Shown piece after piece: positions 48,737 to 57,059 of a stretch of 64,000 nucleotides of DNA (position 1 is the stretch's first letter; each line of letters starts with the position of its first letter). Location of the stretch: the NCBI RefSeq assembly GCF_005233875.1, contig NZ_SZPZ01000005.1:496001-560000 (forward strand). The letters run 5' to 3'. The notes below the pieces were generated by a model, which ran no database searches, was not told where the DNA came from, and saw nothing but the letters and a program-made list of their open reading frames with translations. The position numbers and the translations under genes are program-made. This DNA is from Kribbella jiaozuonensis (GTDB taxonomy: Bacteria > Actinomycetota > Actinomycetes > Propionibacteriales > Kribbellaceae).

Positions 48737-49669
48737 TTAGCTCAGTAGGGTCTGAAGGTCTCGCAGTCGGCTGAACAAGTCGGGTAGGCCGCGGAGGCCG
48801 TTGCGGGCGGATTCGTGTGACAGCGCGAGGTCGGGTCCGGTGTTCGCTTCGACACCCGCCAGGCAGCGGAGGATGTTCCATCTGGTGTGGCCCAGCCAGC
48901 CGCTGATCATGTACACGAACCAGCTCGGGCCTGGCGGCGGCAGCGTTCCGCCTCCTGCGACGTACCCGTCGAGGACGGCGCGGAAGATCGCAGGCTCGAT
49001 GGTGTCGAAGCCTTGTCCTTTCGAGATGCTCAGAGCGGTTGAGCCGAGCTCGCCGGACAGGTCGAGCATTCCCGAGAGTTCCCAGTCGAGGACAACCGGC
49101 CGACCGTCGCGGGCGAGCAGGTTCCACGGCTGGATGTCCTTGTGGGTCAGTACGACGGGACCTGGCCGCTCGCAGGTGTCGACGAAGTGGGCTATCGCTC
49201 GGAACGTGTCGAGCTGGGAGGCGAGTTCGTCGGCCCACGGCTGGCCGGTCGCCGTCGCGCGCTCGGCCAGCTCAGGCCAGTCCTGAGCTGCCGGATCCTC
49301 GGTCGACGTGTCGGTCCACTCGACGTCCAGCGCGTGGAGGCGCGCGAGAATCTCCCCGATCTCGAACGCGAACCCCTCGGACACCGGCTCTTCCGGCACC
49401 TTCTCTCCGTCGACCCAGCGATGCACCAGCGTGTCTTGACCGGCCGAGATCGGCTCAGGCATCGGAATCCCGGCGGCGAAGGCAGCACTCTCGAACCTGA
49501 ATACATCGTCCAGGCGGTAGTCCCAGCGCCGGTCGACATGATTCAACTCCTTCACAGCGAACGACCCCTGGTCGGTGTCGAGCCGGTACATCCGGTTGGC
49601 GTACCCGCCGTGGACACGGACCGGCGGGCCGATCGGCGTACCGAGCTGGGAGAGATTCACCCGACGCAC
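48737..49669 (-). CDS. Phosphotransferase (APH/choline kinase-like) family protein
   Basis: 310-aa kinase-like enzyme: VHGGYANRMYRLDTDQGSFAVKEL (N-lobe, catalytic lysine in AVKEL), LTHKDIQPWNLL (catalytic loop, D and N) and VVLDWELSG (metal site). It likely phosphorylates a small hydroxyl compound; substrate unknown. GTG 49669 or GTG 49660 as start. It is one of three kinase-like genes in the window (with 4962 and 57060), not close paralogues. Confidence 0.83.
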   Translation of the reverse strand: MRRVNLSQLGTPIGPPVRVHGGYANRMYRLDTDQGSFAVKELNHVDRRWDYRLDDVFRFESAAFAAGIPMPEPISAGQDTLVHRWVDGEKVPEEPVSEGFAFEIGEILARLHALDVEWTDTSTEDPAAQDWPELAERATATGQPWADELASQLDTFRAIAHFVDTCERPGPVVLTHKDIQPWNLLARDGRPVVLDWELSGMLDLSGELGSTALSISKGQGFDTIEPAIFRAVLDGYVAGGGTLPPPGPSWFVYMISGWLGHTRWNILRCLAGVEANTGPDLALSHESARNGLRGLPDLFSRLRDLQTLLS

Positions 49670-49670
49670 T

Positions 49671-50321
49671 CTAGGACTCGGAGTTCGTCAGTGCACCGGA
49701 ATTGTGGGGCGCGACCGACGCGGCGATGACGGCTAGCAGGATGGGTACGACGGCGGTCCAGCCGAGGGCGGCGAACGGAATGGTGCCGAGGGCAACGAGG
49801 CTGTAGACGGTGCGTCGTGAGGCCGACCGTCGCCAGGCGGCTGTGGCCAGCGCGACTGCGCTGAGTGCGCCGACCACCATGAGCAGTACTGGTCCGCTGG
49901 CCACCATGAGGAGTTGGCACAGACCCAGGACGGTCAGTAGAACCCGGGTCCAGTCCTGCCGCAGTGCAGCTGCCGTTGCTCGCCAGTTTTCGATGGTCAG
50001 CAGGCCGGCGGTGGTCAGGAGGATGGCCGGTACGTACCAGAGTCGGCCTACCGTGGTGAGGCAGAGCAGGCCCGGTGCGATCAGCCCCAGCGCGCACAGG
50101 GCGCGGGACAGGACGGACAGGTCTGGGTCGCGCTGGCGGAGGGCGGCCAGCCCGGCCAGTGCCGAAAGCGCCAGCGTGAGCAGGCCAAGTGCGCCGGTGG
50201 CGAGCTTGTTGCCGGTCCACTCCGGGATGCCGTAGCCGGCCAGCGCCTGGACCAATCCGGCAACCATGCCAAGAGCCGCCCCCGACAAACCGAGCCGAGT
50301 CGCGAGCCGCCTGCGGGTCAT
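49671..50321 (-). CDS. Multi-pass membrane protein of unknown function
   Basis: 216-aa protein with about six hydrophobic helices and short loops; basic N-terminus MTRRRLATRLGLSG. No motif recognised. ATG 50321 overlaps the stop of the nitroreductase-like gene (ATGA), and its own stop is 2 nt before the kinase start, so the three genes at 51541-48737 probably form one operon read leftwards. Confidence 0.7.
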   Translation of the reverse strand: MTRRRLATRLGLSGAALGMVAGLVQALAGYGIPEWTGNKLATGALGLLTLALSALAGLAALRQRDPDLSVLSRALCALGLIAPGLLCLTTVGRLWYVPAILLTTAGLLTIENWRATAAALRQDWTRVLLTVLGLCQLLMVASGPVLLMVVGALSAVALATAAWRRSASRRTVYSLVALGTIPFAALGWTAVVPILLAVIAASVAPHNSGALTNSES

Positions 50322-51541
50322 CGGGTCACCGTCCTGGCGGAGCGGCGGGGTGTTGGGCGGGCTTCGCGGAGTGGGTAGCCGACCCGGTAGGTCAGCAGTG
50401 GGCGTTCCCCGGCCGGCAGGAGCTTCGCGAATCTCGGGGCGAACGTGGCGACCGCTCCGGTCGTCGCCTCCCGGTCGATCCGCTCGGTGATCTGGTTCAT
50501 GTGCTGCAACGCGATCCCCCGGCTCGTGGCGGCGAGATGGATGCGCTGCAGCAGCCGCCCGGCCTCCAGCTGGGTACGCCGGTCGTCGGGAGACGTCGAC
50601 GTGATGACGCCGTACGCCGCGGCAGTCGCCGTGTGCACGGTGCGCGTCTGGTTCACCCAGAACTGGTCGCCGTCGCTGCGTGAGGATGCGGGTAGCAGTT
50701 TCGCGACGCCGAGGAGCAGCGGGCTGAGTCCTTGGCCGTCGAGTACCAGACCGTCGCGGTGCCGTTGGATCTCGTCGTGGCTGTTGCGGAACCAGACGAA
50801 CCCGTCGCGGGACTGCTGTTGGTCACGGGTGAGCGCCTCGGCCGCATCGACCAGGAGCTCGGACAGCGCCGCCTTCGGTGCGGGGTCGACGACCCAGTGC
50901 ACGGTGGGCCCGTCAAGTCCGGAGGGGTCTACCAGCTCGGCCAGCGTCTCGGCCGGAACAGCCTGCGAGCTGTACGGACCCCGGTTCGTGTGCCGCCGGC
51001 CGATCGCGTCGTACAGCGGAGTCGCCTGCGCCTGACCAGAGCCGAGCTCGACGTGTGCCACGCGACCGGCCTCGTTGCCGTCTGGGAGCCAGGTGACCTG
51101 AGGCGCCAGGCCGCGGGCCATTCCGCCGAGTACGAGGTTCTCCACCGCACAGCCGAGGCCGACGTACTGCTCGCGACGCAGCGGGTCGACCGCTCCGGTC
51201 CCGCGTGCCTCGTCGACGAAGACGTCGATGCTGCGGGGGCCGAGTGCGAAGTACCACGGCTGGGTGTTGTGCGGGCTGGCGGCGAGTACGGCGCACGCCA
51301 CGGCTCCGAGCGGACCGGGCAACTGGCGCCATTGGGTCCATGGGTCGAACGCCGGCCCGCTCCCCGGGTTGAGGGCCGCGGTGTCGTACACCCGGTAGCT
51401 GAGGGCACCTGTGCCGGCCACCAAGACAGTGGCTCCGCCCAAGCCCATCGTGCGGAGCAGACGGCGGCGCGACCAGCGCGGCGGCCCGTCCAGATGTCCG
51501 GTCGCAACAGGGACCGGTTCCTGGTCGTGTGTGGTTGTCAT
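50318..51541 (-). CDS. Acg-family FMN-binding nitroreductase-like protein, Tat-type N-terminus
   Basis: 407-aa protein. The N-terminus RWSRRRLLRTMGLGGATVLVAG carries a twin-arginine-like motif and hydrophobic core, so export or membrane anchoring is likely. The body has the duplicated nitroreductase-like fold of the mycobacterial Acg (Rv2032) group: AASPHNTQPWYFAL near the start, RRHTNRGPYSSQAVPAETLAEL in the middle, and RPLLTYRVGYP at the end. Acg proteins sequester FMN and are linked to dormancy or stress. ATG 51541 follows GGGGT. Expression is probably tied to the palindrome at 51595. Confidence 0.82.
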   Translation of the reverse strand: MTTTHDQEPVPVATGHLDGPPRWSRRRLLRTMGLGGATVLVAGTGALSYRVYDTAALNPGSGPAFDPWTQWRQLPGPLGAVACAVLAASPHNTQPWYFALGPRSIDVFVDEARGTGAVDPLRREQYVGLGCAVENLVLGGMARGLAPQVTWLPDGNEAGRVAHVELGSGQAQATPLYDAIGRRHTNRGPYSSQAVPAETLAELVDPSGLDGPTVHWVVDPAPKAALSELLVDAAEALTRDQQQSRDGFVWFRNSHDEIQRHRDGLVLDGQGLSPLLLGVAKLLPASSRSDGDQFWVNQTRTVHTATAAAYGVITSTSPDDRRTQLEAGRLLQRIHLAATSRGIALQHMNQITERIDREATTGAVATFAPRFAKLLPAGERPLLTYRVGYPLREARPTPRRSARTVTR

Positions 51542-51594
51542 ACCCCGCAGGCTCGTCCCGGCTCGGGTGTCGCCGCACCACCCCGCGACGCAAA

Positions 51595-51607
51595 CCACCC
51601 GGGGTGG
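51595..51607. promoter_or_regulatory. Palindrome CCACCC-G-GGGTGG in the nitroreductase/51660 divergent promoter
   Basis: Perfect 6-bp arms with one central base. A related palindrome (core CACCC-N-GGGTG) lies in front of the CPBP operon at 54170. GGTGG-TGT-CCACC (51620-51632) is a second palindrome close by. The MalT-like regulator encoded between the two sites is the candidate binder. Confidence 0.55.
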
Positions 51608-51659
51608 ACCTGTGTGCAGGGTGGTGTCCACCTACCCTTCGAGCGGCGACATTGACTCC

Positions 51660-51893
51660 ATGAATCCAGAACCAACACTCAGTGGGGTCGAGGTCACGCT
51701 GTTCGGTCCCTTGGCAGCGTCAGTACTCCGCCTGCTCGACCAGCGCTACGACAACGTGACCGCCGTCAGCGCTCCCAGCGCCGGCACCGTCGTCACCATC
51801 GCCGACATCGATCAGGCCGGCGAGCGGGCCGTACTCAACCTCCTGTGGGACACCGGCCACCAGGTGCGCTCCGTCCGGCGACAGTCACAGTGA
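51660..51893 (+). CDS. Small ACT-like α/β protein of unknown function
   Basis: 77-aa protein (SGVEVTLFGPLAASVLRLLDQRYDNVTAVSAPSAGTVVTIADIDQAGERAVLNLLWDTGHQV in its core) with a β-α-β-β-α pattern that could be a ferredoxin-like or ACT fold. No cysteine or membrane segment. ATG 51660; divergent from the nitroreductase operon, convergent with the LuxR-type regulator gene (12 nt apart). No family recognised. Confidence 0.58.
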   Translation: MNPEPTLSGVEVTLFGPLAASVLRLLDQRYDNVTAVSAPSAGTVVTIADIDQAGERAVLNLLWDTGHQVRSVRRQSQ

Positions 51894-51905
51894 CCCTGGA
51901 CCGGG

Positions 51906-54137
51906 TCAGATGATGCCCAGACGCCTTGCCGCTCGGACGGCGTCCGCACGGCTAGCGACGTCCAGCTTGCGGTAAAGGCTCTTGTTGTAGGCCTTGACCG
52001 TGTTGATCGAGAGGAACAGGGCGGCGCCGATCTCGCGTTGTGTCGCCGTCCCGGGCAGCATGCGCAGGATCGAGAGTTCGCGATCGGTCAGCTCCTCGAA
52101 CAGGACGCCGGTCGCCGCTTTCGCCGCCTGGCGGCCGATTCTGGTCTCGGCCTCCTGCAGCCAGGTCCGGACGAACGGCGCCACCGCATCGTTGTCGGCC
52201 ACCTCTCGAGCGCGCACCAGCGCAGCGTTCGCCTCGGCGCGGTGGCCGGCGCCGACCTCGACGTCGGCGAGGAAGACGAGCCCGAGCACCAGGAGCATCG
52301 GCCGGGCGGTCAGTTCGGCCAGCGCCTGGGCCCGGACCAACTGCTCCCGAGCGCGCACCAGGTCGCCACGCTGGTAGGTGCGCCGGGCCTCGACCATGCG
52401 TACCAGCGTCACCACGTGCGCGGCGGCCGCCGGCCCCCAATCACCTTCCGTCCGCTCGGCGATGGCGCCGGCCTGCGCGAAGAGACTGTCGAGCTCCTGC
52501 TCGCGCCCGAGGCCCAGGAGGCAGAGGCTCAGCTGGCCGGCCACCTGCAGGATTCGCTCGGTCGACCAGGGGAACTGGTCCCGTCGACGCCAGCAGTCGG
52601 CCAGCAGCCGGGCTCCTTCGTCGAACCGAGCGTCGAGCCCGTACGCGCGTCCCAGAGCAGCCTGCGCGTCGGGGTTCTCGGCGTACCCAGCGGCCCTCTC
52701 CAGCGCGACCGCCTCCTCGCACAGCCGCACCGCGAGCGCCGGCTGGGACTCCGGCGTACCGAGAACTCCCCGCAGTGCAAGGATTCCGGCACGGGGGCTG
52801 CGCCAGTAGGTGATGACAGTGTCTGCGTCCAGCTTCCGCTCGGCGAGGTCGAGCCAGTGGACGACCTGGTCTCGGCGTCCGGTGAGATCGGCCGCGTAGG
52901 CCAGGTACACCGCCAACTGGGAGCGGACCGCATGCTCCGGTAGTTGTTCTCCGAGCGCCAGGTAAGTGGCATGCCAGCCGCGCTGCAGAAACCACCCGAT
53001 CTGTCCGGCCAGCATGCGCTCGGCGTCCGCAAGGTCTCCGGCGCGGAGCAGATGCCGTACGGCGTCGTCGATCCGGCCATGCTCTTCGAACCAGCGGGCG
53101 GCCCGGCGTAGGACCTCGCTCTCGTCCGAATGCGCCTCCGGGGTACGAAGGAGCGCGTCACGCAGCAGTCGGTGGCAGCGGTACCACTCGCGGGTGTGGT
53201 CGAGTGCGACCACGAACAGGTCAGCCGCCTCGAGTTCGGCCAGCACCGCGGCGGAGCCGTCGACTCCAAGCGCCGCGTCGCATAAGGGCCCTGACAGGAG
53301 CTCCAGTGGCGCGGCGCGGACCAGTAGTTCGCGCTGCTGTGGCGCGAGTGCAGGGAACACCTCGTCGGTGAAGTAGTCGAACAGGTGCCGGTCGTCACCG
53401 AGCACAGGCCCGGCTCCATTGCCCCGGACGGCGAGCGCGGCCAGCTGGAGGCCGGCGGCCCACCCCTCCGTCCGCTCCCACACCGCTGCAGCCGTATGGG
53501 CGTCCACCTCGGTCTCCGACACCGTGGACACCAGCGTCGCCGACTCGTCGAGGGAGAACCGGAGATCGTCGGCGCGCAGTTCGTTGAGCTCGCCGCGAAC
53601 GCGCATCCGGGCCAGCGGGAGCGGCGGGTCCATCCGGCTTGCGATGACGATCCGCAGCGTCGGCGGCAGGTACGCCAGAAGGAACTCCAGGCTCTCGTGG
53701 ACGTCCTGGTGCGAGATGACGTGGTAGTCGTCCAGCACGAGGACGTGCGGCGTAGACGTCGCCGCCAACTCGTTGAGAAGCAGGGGCAATGCGTGAGCCA
53801 TCGGCCCGTCGCTCGACGCCGGCAGCGCGTCCAATGCCGCTGAGGTGATCTGGTCGCTGACTCCGCGCAGGGCGGTCAGTGCGTAGCTCCAGAACCGGAC
53901 CGGCTCGTCGTCGCTCTCGTCTAGCGATACCCACGCGATGCGCGTGCCATCAGCACCCGATACCCAGCGGCTCAGCAGACTGGTCTTGCCCCACCCAGCA
54001 GGCGCCACGACCAGCGTCAGCTTCGTCGCGAGATCGAGGCGCTTCTCCAGCCTGCCGCGCGCGACCGCTCCGGCGCGTACCGGCGGGACGGTCTGCTTCA
54101 CGCTCAGCAGCGGCCTCTGCAGCGGGTCCGCGACCAT
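51906..54137 (-). CDS. MalT-like large LuxR-family (LAL) transcriptional activator
   Basis: 743-aa regulator with an N-terminal STAND ATPase (Walker A VVAPAGWGKTSLLSRW, Walker B HVLVLDDYHVI, and the WAAGLQLAAL sensor region), a long helical repeat region, and a C-terminal LuxR helix-turn-helix (LTDRELSILRMLPGTATQREIGAALFLSINTVKAYNKSLYRKL, split across its core). ATG 54137 follows GGGAGGGGG; the longer frame upstream is not conserved. It probably activates one or both neighbouring operons, which carry similar palindromes in their promoters. Inducer unknown. Confidence 0.9.
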   Translation of the reverse strand: MVADPLQRPLLSVKQTVPPVRAGAVARGRLEKRLDLATKLTLVVAPAGWGKTSLLSRWVSGADGTRIAWVSLDESDDEPVRFWSYALTALRGVSDQITSAALDALPASSDGPMAHALPLLLNELAATSTPHVLVLDDYHVISHQDVHESLEFLLAYLPPTLRIVIASRMDPPLPLARMRVRGELNELRADDLRFSLDESATLVSTVSETEVDAHTAAAVWERTEGWAAGLQLAALAVRGNGAGPVLGDDRHLFDYFTDEVFPALAPQQRELLVRAAPLELLSGPLCDAALGVDGSAAVLAELEAADLFVVALDHTREWYRCHRLLRDALLRTPEAHSDESEVLRRAARWFEEHGRIDDAVRHLLRAGDLADAERMLAGQIGWFLQRGWHATYLALGEQLPEHAVRSQLAVYLAYAADLTGRRDQVVHWLDLAERKLDADTVITYWRSPRAGILALRGVLGTPESQPALAVRLCEEAVALERAAGYAENPDAQAALGRAYGLDARFDEGARLLADCWRRRDQFPWSTERILQVAGQLSLCLLGLGREQELDSLFAQAGAIAERTEGDWGPAAAAHVVTLVRMVEARRTYQRGDLVRAREQLVRAQALAELTARPMLLVLGLVFLADVEVGAGHRAEANAALVRAREVADNDAVAPFVRTWLQEAETRIGRQAAKAATGVLFEELTDRELSILRMLPGTATQREIGAALFLSINTVKAYNKSLYRKLDVASRADAVRAARRLGII

Positions 54138-54169
54138 GGCGCCCCCTCCCGGTCCGTGCGCCCAGTTTG

Positions 54170-54182
54170 GCACCCCGGGTGC
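54170..54182. promoter_or_regulatory. Palindrome GCACCC-C-GGGTGC between the LAL regulator and the CPBP operon
   Basis: Perfect 6-bp arms with one central base; shares the core CACCC-N-GGGTG with the site at 51595. CCCATGGG at 54189-54196 is a second short palindrome. Lies 33 nt from the regulator start and 54 nt from the CPBP start. Confidence 0.55.
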
Positions 54183-54235
54183 TTCTGGCCCATGGGTGCT
54201 GCGCGGCTACCCGGGCGCGCCCGACGGTGAGTCAC

Positions 54236-55084
54236 ATGAAAACTCTCCTGCCAGGTATCCGGTTCCTCACCGGGTTCACCGTTCTGTACGTCGTCCTGGC
54301 CGCGTTCGCCGAGTTCGATTCGGGCACCCGGTACGGCGTGGCGATCTTCGCCGCCGTACTGCTCGTCGCCGTCGTCGTCGAGCGGCTGTTCGGGGCTGCG
54401 TGGCCCGGCGTCCTTCAAAGAGTCGGACTCGGCCGGCCGAACGCCAGAGCCCTAGTGCTGGCCGTCGGCATCGCGGTGCTGATCCAGGCGGTCTATCCGA
54501 TCGTCACGGCGGCCACCGGCGCCTCGTTCGCACTCAAGCCCGGGTGGCCGTGGCTGCTGGTCAGCATCTTCGCGTTCCACGGTCTCGCCGAGGAGTTGGT
54601 GTGGCGCGGCTACGCCTTCCGCCGGTTGCGCAACGGCCGGTCGTTCCGGGCAGCCGTGCTCGCGAGCATGCCACTCGTGGCCGCAACCCACATCCCGGTG
54701 ATCGCCTCGTCCGGGGTCACGGTCGGCGTGGCGGCGATGCTCGTCGCCGCTGTCACCTCGTTGCCTCTGGCCCACCTGTACGAGCTGGGCCGCAGGACGG
54801 TGTGGGCGGCGGCCGTGGTGCACACCGCGATCGACAGCTTCAAGCTCGTGATCGTTCCCGAGGACGAGCGGCTGACCTTCTCGCTCGCACTGGCCGGCAT
54901 CAGCCTCACCGTCCCGCTACTGGCGCTCATCGTCCGCCGCCCCACGCTCCCACCCAGCCGCCGACAACTGGCGGTCGCACAGCCCACCGCATCGCCCGCC
55001 GCATCGCCCGCCGCATCGCTCGCCGCATCGCCCACGACATCGCCCACGACATCGCCCACGACATCGCCCAGGAGGAGATCATGA
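54236..55084 (+). CDS. CPBP-family intramembrane glutamic endopeptidase
   Basis: 282-aa membrane protease of the CAAX-processing/bacteriocin-protection (ABI) family with about seven hydrophobic helices. The catalytic motif EELVWRGYAFRRLR and the second motif HTAIDSFK (His and following polar residue) are present. The C-terminal 35 residues are low complexity, built of 4-residue units P(A/T)(A/T)S encoded by a 12-bp tandem repeat, ending in RRRS. ATG 54236. The stop overlaps the next ATG (ATGA). Confidence 0.87.
   Translation: MKTLLPGIRFLTGFTVLYVVLAAFAEFDSGTRYGVAIFAAVLLVAVVVERLFGAAWPGVLQRVGLGRPNARALVLAVGIAVLIQAVYPIVTAATGASFALKPGWPWLLVSIFAFHGLAEELVWRGYAFRRLRNGRSFRAAVLASMPLVAATHIPVIASSGVTVGVAAMLVAAVTSLPLAHLYELGRRTVWAAAVVHTAIDSFKLVIVPEDERLTFSLALAGISLTVPLLALIVRRPTLPPSRRQLAVAQPTASPAASPAASLAASPTTSPTTSPTTSPRRRS
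54983..55066 (+). repeat. Seven tandem copies of a 12-bp unit in the CPBP 3' end
   Basis: Units are CCC(A/G)CCGCATCG (four copies, one with CTC) followed by CCCACGACATCG (three identical copies). They encode the (P/L)-x-A/T-S tail. Copy number is likely to vary between strains. Confidence 0.85.
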
Positions 55085-55743
55085 CCGACGTCCAGTCCAG
55101 CCAGCACGACACATCCGCAACGCCCGCGGCCAAGCCCGAACGGATCTCCGCCGTCGTGATGGGAGTGCTGGCGACCGGCTTCTCCGTATGGGTCCTGACG
55201 ACTCTGCCGATCCAGGCCGCGCTCATCCTCACCGTCGCGTCGGTTGTCGCGTGGGTCGCTTGGATGCGCACGACGTACGCCTATCCGGTCAGGACCCGCA
55301 AGGTCATCGCCGTCTACCTGTGCGCGATCGCCTTCCAGTTCATCCACATGTCCGAGGAGTACACCGGCGGCTTCCCCCACGAGATCGTCGACTTGTTCAA
55401 CTCCTCCCGCGACTGGACCGAGAAGTCCTTCCTACTCACCTTCGTCTTCGGCTTCGGAGCGATCTGGGTCCTGGCCGCGGCCGGAGCCCTCTACCAGCTC
55501 CGCATCGCCAACTACCTCTTGTGGTTCTACGCGCTAGGCGCCGGCCTGATCAACGCGATCTCCCACTTCGTCTTCCCCATCCTCAAAGGCGGCTACTTCC
55601 CCGGCCTCTACACGGCAAGCGGCCACCTCATCATGAGCGCCCTACTCATCCACCTCCTGATCAAGGAATCCCACCGCCTCCGCACCCGCGCCACAGGCCA
55701 TCCGAACGACGACCCAGACAACGTCCAAAAGGCCTTGAACTAA
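55081..55743 (+). CDS. HXXEE-domain membrane protein
   Basis: 220-aa membrane protein with about five or six helices. The name-giving motif is visible in FQFIHMSEEYTGGFP, with NAISHFVFPILKGGYFPGLYTA carrying another conserved histidine; the family is suspected of metal-dependent enzymatic activity in the membrane. ATG 55081 overlaps the protease gene stop, so the two are coupled. After the TAA at 55741 the same frame stays open for 47 more codons through a 24-bp repeat array. Confidence 0.83.
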   Translation: MTDVQSSQHDTSATPAAKPERISAVVMGVLATGFSVWVLTTLPIQAALILTVASVVAWVAWMRTTYAYPVRTRKVIAVYLCAIAFQFIHMSEEYTGGFPHEIVDLFNSSRDWTEKSFLLTFVFGFGAIWVLAAAGALYQLRIANYLLWFYALGAGLINAISHFVFPILKGGYFPGLYTASGHLIMSALLIHLLIKESHRLRTRATGHPNDDPDNVQKALN

Positions 55744-55778
55744 AGCCCTACAGGACCGTCCATCACCAACGACTGGCC

Positions 55779-55970
55779 GACCGACCAGGTCACCGACCAG
55801 GTCACCGAGCAGGTCACCGGCGCGGGCGCCGAGCAGGTCGCCAGCACGGGCACCGAGCAGGTCACCGCCGCAGGCACCGAGCAGTAGCAGGCCAGCCACC
55901 GAGCAGGTCACCAGCGCGAGCGCCGAGCAGGTCACCAGCGCACGCGCCGAGCAGCAGCAGGCCGGCCACC
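55779..55970 (+). repeat. 12/24-bp tandem repeat array after the HXXEE gene
   Basis: Starts with ACCGACCAGGTC twice, then 24-bp units of the form (A/G)CCGAGCAGGTC-(A/G)CC-N9. There are three clean copies, an interrupting TAG, then two or three degenerate ones. In the HXXEE frame the units would read (T/A)EQV(T/A)xxG. The stretch has no convincing gene. Confidence 0.7.
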
Positions 55971-56073
55971 GACCACCACGGCGTCAGCCGCAGCAGATCC
56001 TCGACCACCCACCGCGCTCACGCCTCACCGGGAGCACACGAGGGTGAAGCCCCGCACCGAAGCCAGCCCTCAG

Positions 56074-56552
56074 GTCGGCGAAGCCGACCAACGAACCAGC
56101 CGCGCCGAAGGCGCGCCCTCTGCCCTCCACGACAGCTGTCCACCGACGGCGCAAGCGCCTCACCACGGTCCGCGCCTCGCCGCGTCCGTGCCCCGGCGGA
56201 GCCGGCCAGAAGACAGCCGCACCGAAGGCGTGTCCTTTGCCTGCCACCACACTTGTCTGCCGAGCGCGTGAGCACCTCACCCCGGTCCGCGCGCCGGCGA
56301 AGCCGGCCAACAAAACAGCCGCGCCGAAGGCGCGTCCTTTGCCCGCCGCCACGCTTGTCCGCCGAGTACGTCAACAGCTCGCCACGGTCCGCGCGCCGGC
56401 GGAGCCGGCTAATAACGCAGCCGCGCCGAAGGCGTGTCCTTCCCCGCCACCACAGTTGTCCGCCGACGGCGCGAACGTCTCGACGCGTCCGCGCGCCGGC
56501 GAAGCCGGCCAACAAGACAGGCGCGCCGAAGGCGTGTCCTTTGGTGGGGTGC
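56074..56552. repeat. 4.5 tandem copies of a ~100-bp unit with twin GAA-loop hairpins
   Basis: Unit starts are at 56074 (119 bp), 56193 (101 bp), 56294 (102 bp), 56396 (100 bp) and 56496 (partial). Each unit begins CCGGC-G(A/G)A-GCCGG and, after about 12 nt, has GCGCC-GAA-GGCGC or a close variant, then CTTGTC(C)GCCGA, and ends in GGTCCGCGCG. So each copy can form two tight hairpins. The array lies between the HXXEE gene and the convergent marR-like gene. Frames on both strands are open in places but are repeat-derived. Confidence 0.85.
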
Positions 56553-56555
56553 GGG

Positions 56556-57005
56556 CTAGCTGCCGAGTTCGCGGAGGGTTTCGCGGAGGGCTTCGTAGCG
56601 GGCGGGGCCCAGGCGGGTCGACCAGATTTCTTCTACGCGTTCGATGGCGGCTTCGCTGTAGGCGGCCGCCTCGTCGCCCTTGGGCGTACGGCGGACCAGG
56701 CGGACGCGGCGGTCGGTGCGGAGGCGGTCGGACTCGACGTACCCGAGGCTCTGGAGGTAGTCGACGTGCTGGCCGAGGCCCTGTTTGGTCATGACCGCGA
56801 CCTCCGCCAGATCCGTGATGCGGGCGCCGTCGGGCGGGATCATCTCGAGGAGGCGGTAGTGCGAGACCCGTAGGCCGGGGTAGAGGTCCTCCGAGGCGGC
56901 CAGGATCTCCTCCCGGATGCGCTTCAGGGCGGCTCCGAGCAGGCCGGCGATGTGCCCGGACCACGGTCCCTGCAGCCGGTCCGAAACGTCGTTGACGGAA
57001 GTCAT
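56556..57005 (-). CDS. MarR-family transcriptional regulator
   Basis: 149-aa repressor with the MarR winged helix: YRLLEMIPPDGARITDLAEVAVMTKQGLGQHVDYLQSLGYVESDRLRTDRRVRLVRRT, split over residues ~50-108. It is divergent from a kinase-like gene, and a very strong operator occupies the shared promoter, so it should repress both. ATG 57005; its 3' end abuts the ~100-bp repeat array. Confidence 0.87.
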   Translation of the reverse strand: MTSVNDVSDRLQGPWSGHIAGLLGAALKRIREEILAASEDLYPGLRVSHYRLLEMIPPDGARITDLAEVAVMTKQGLGQHVDYLQSLGYVESDRLRTDRRVRLVRRTPKGDEAAAYSEAAIERVEEIWSTRLGPARYEALRETLRELGS

Positions 57006-57041
57006 AAAGCCACTTTACTATGCCGTTAGTAAGGTGGCTTT
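57006..57041. promoter_or_regulatory. Long palindromic MarR operator
   Basis: AAAGCCACTTTACTA (57006-57020) and TAGTAAGGTGGCTTT (57027-57041) match at 14 of 15 positions as an inverted repeat around a 6-nt centre. It begins at the base next to the MarR start codon and also covers the promoter of the gene at 57060. Confidence 0.85.
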
Positions 57042-57059
57042 ACTTCCTTGGGGGGAATC

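Noticed and set aside
55984..56515. Overlapping long frames on both strands with repeats such as AFGAAVLLAGFAGART
   Set aside because: They arise from the ~100-bp repeat array, have no initiation signal and unlike composition for real protein.
56074..56552. CRISPR array
   Set aside because: Units are ~100 bp and similar along their whole length; there is no short constant repeat with unique spacers and no cas gene.
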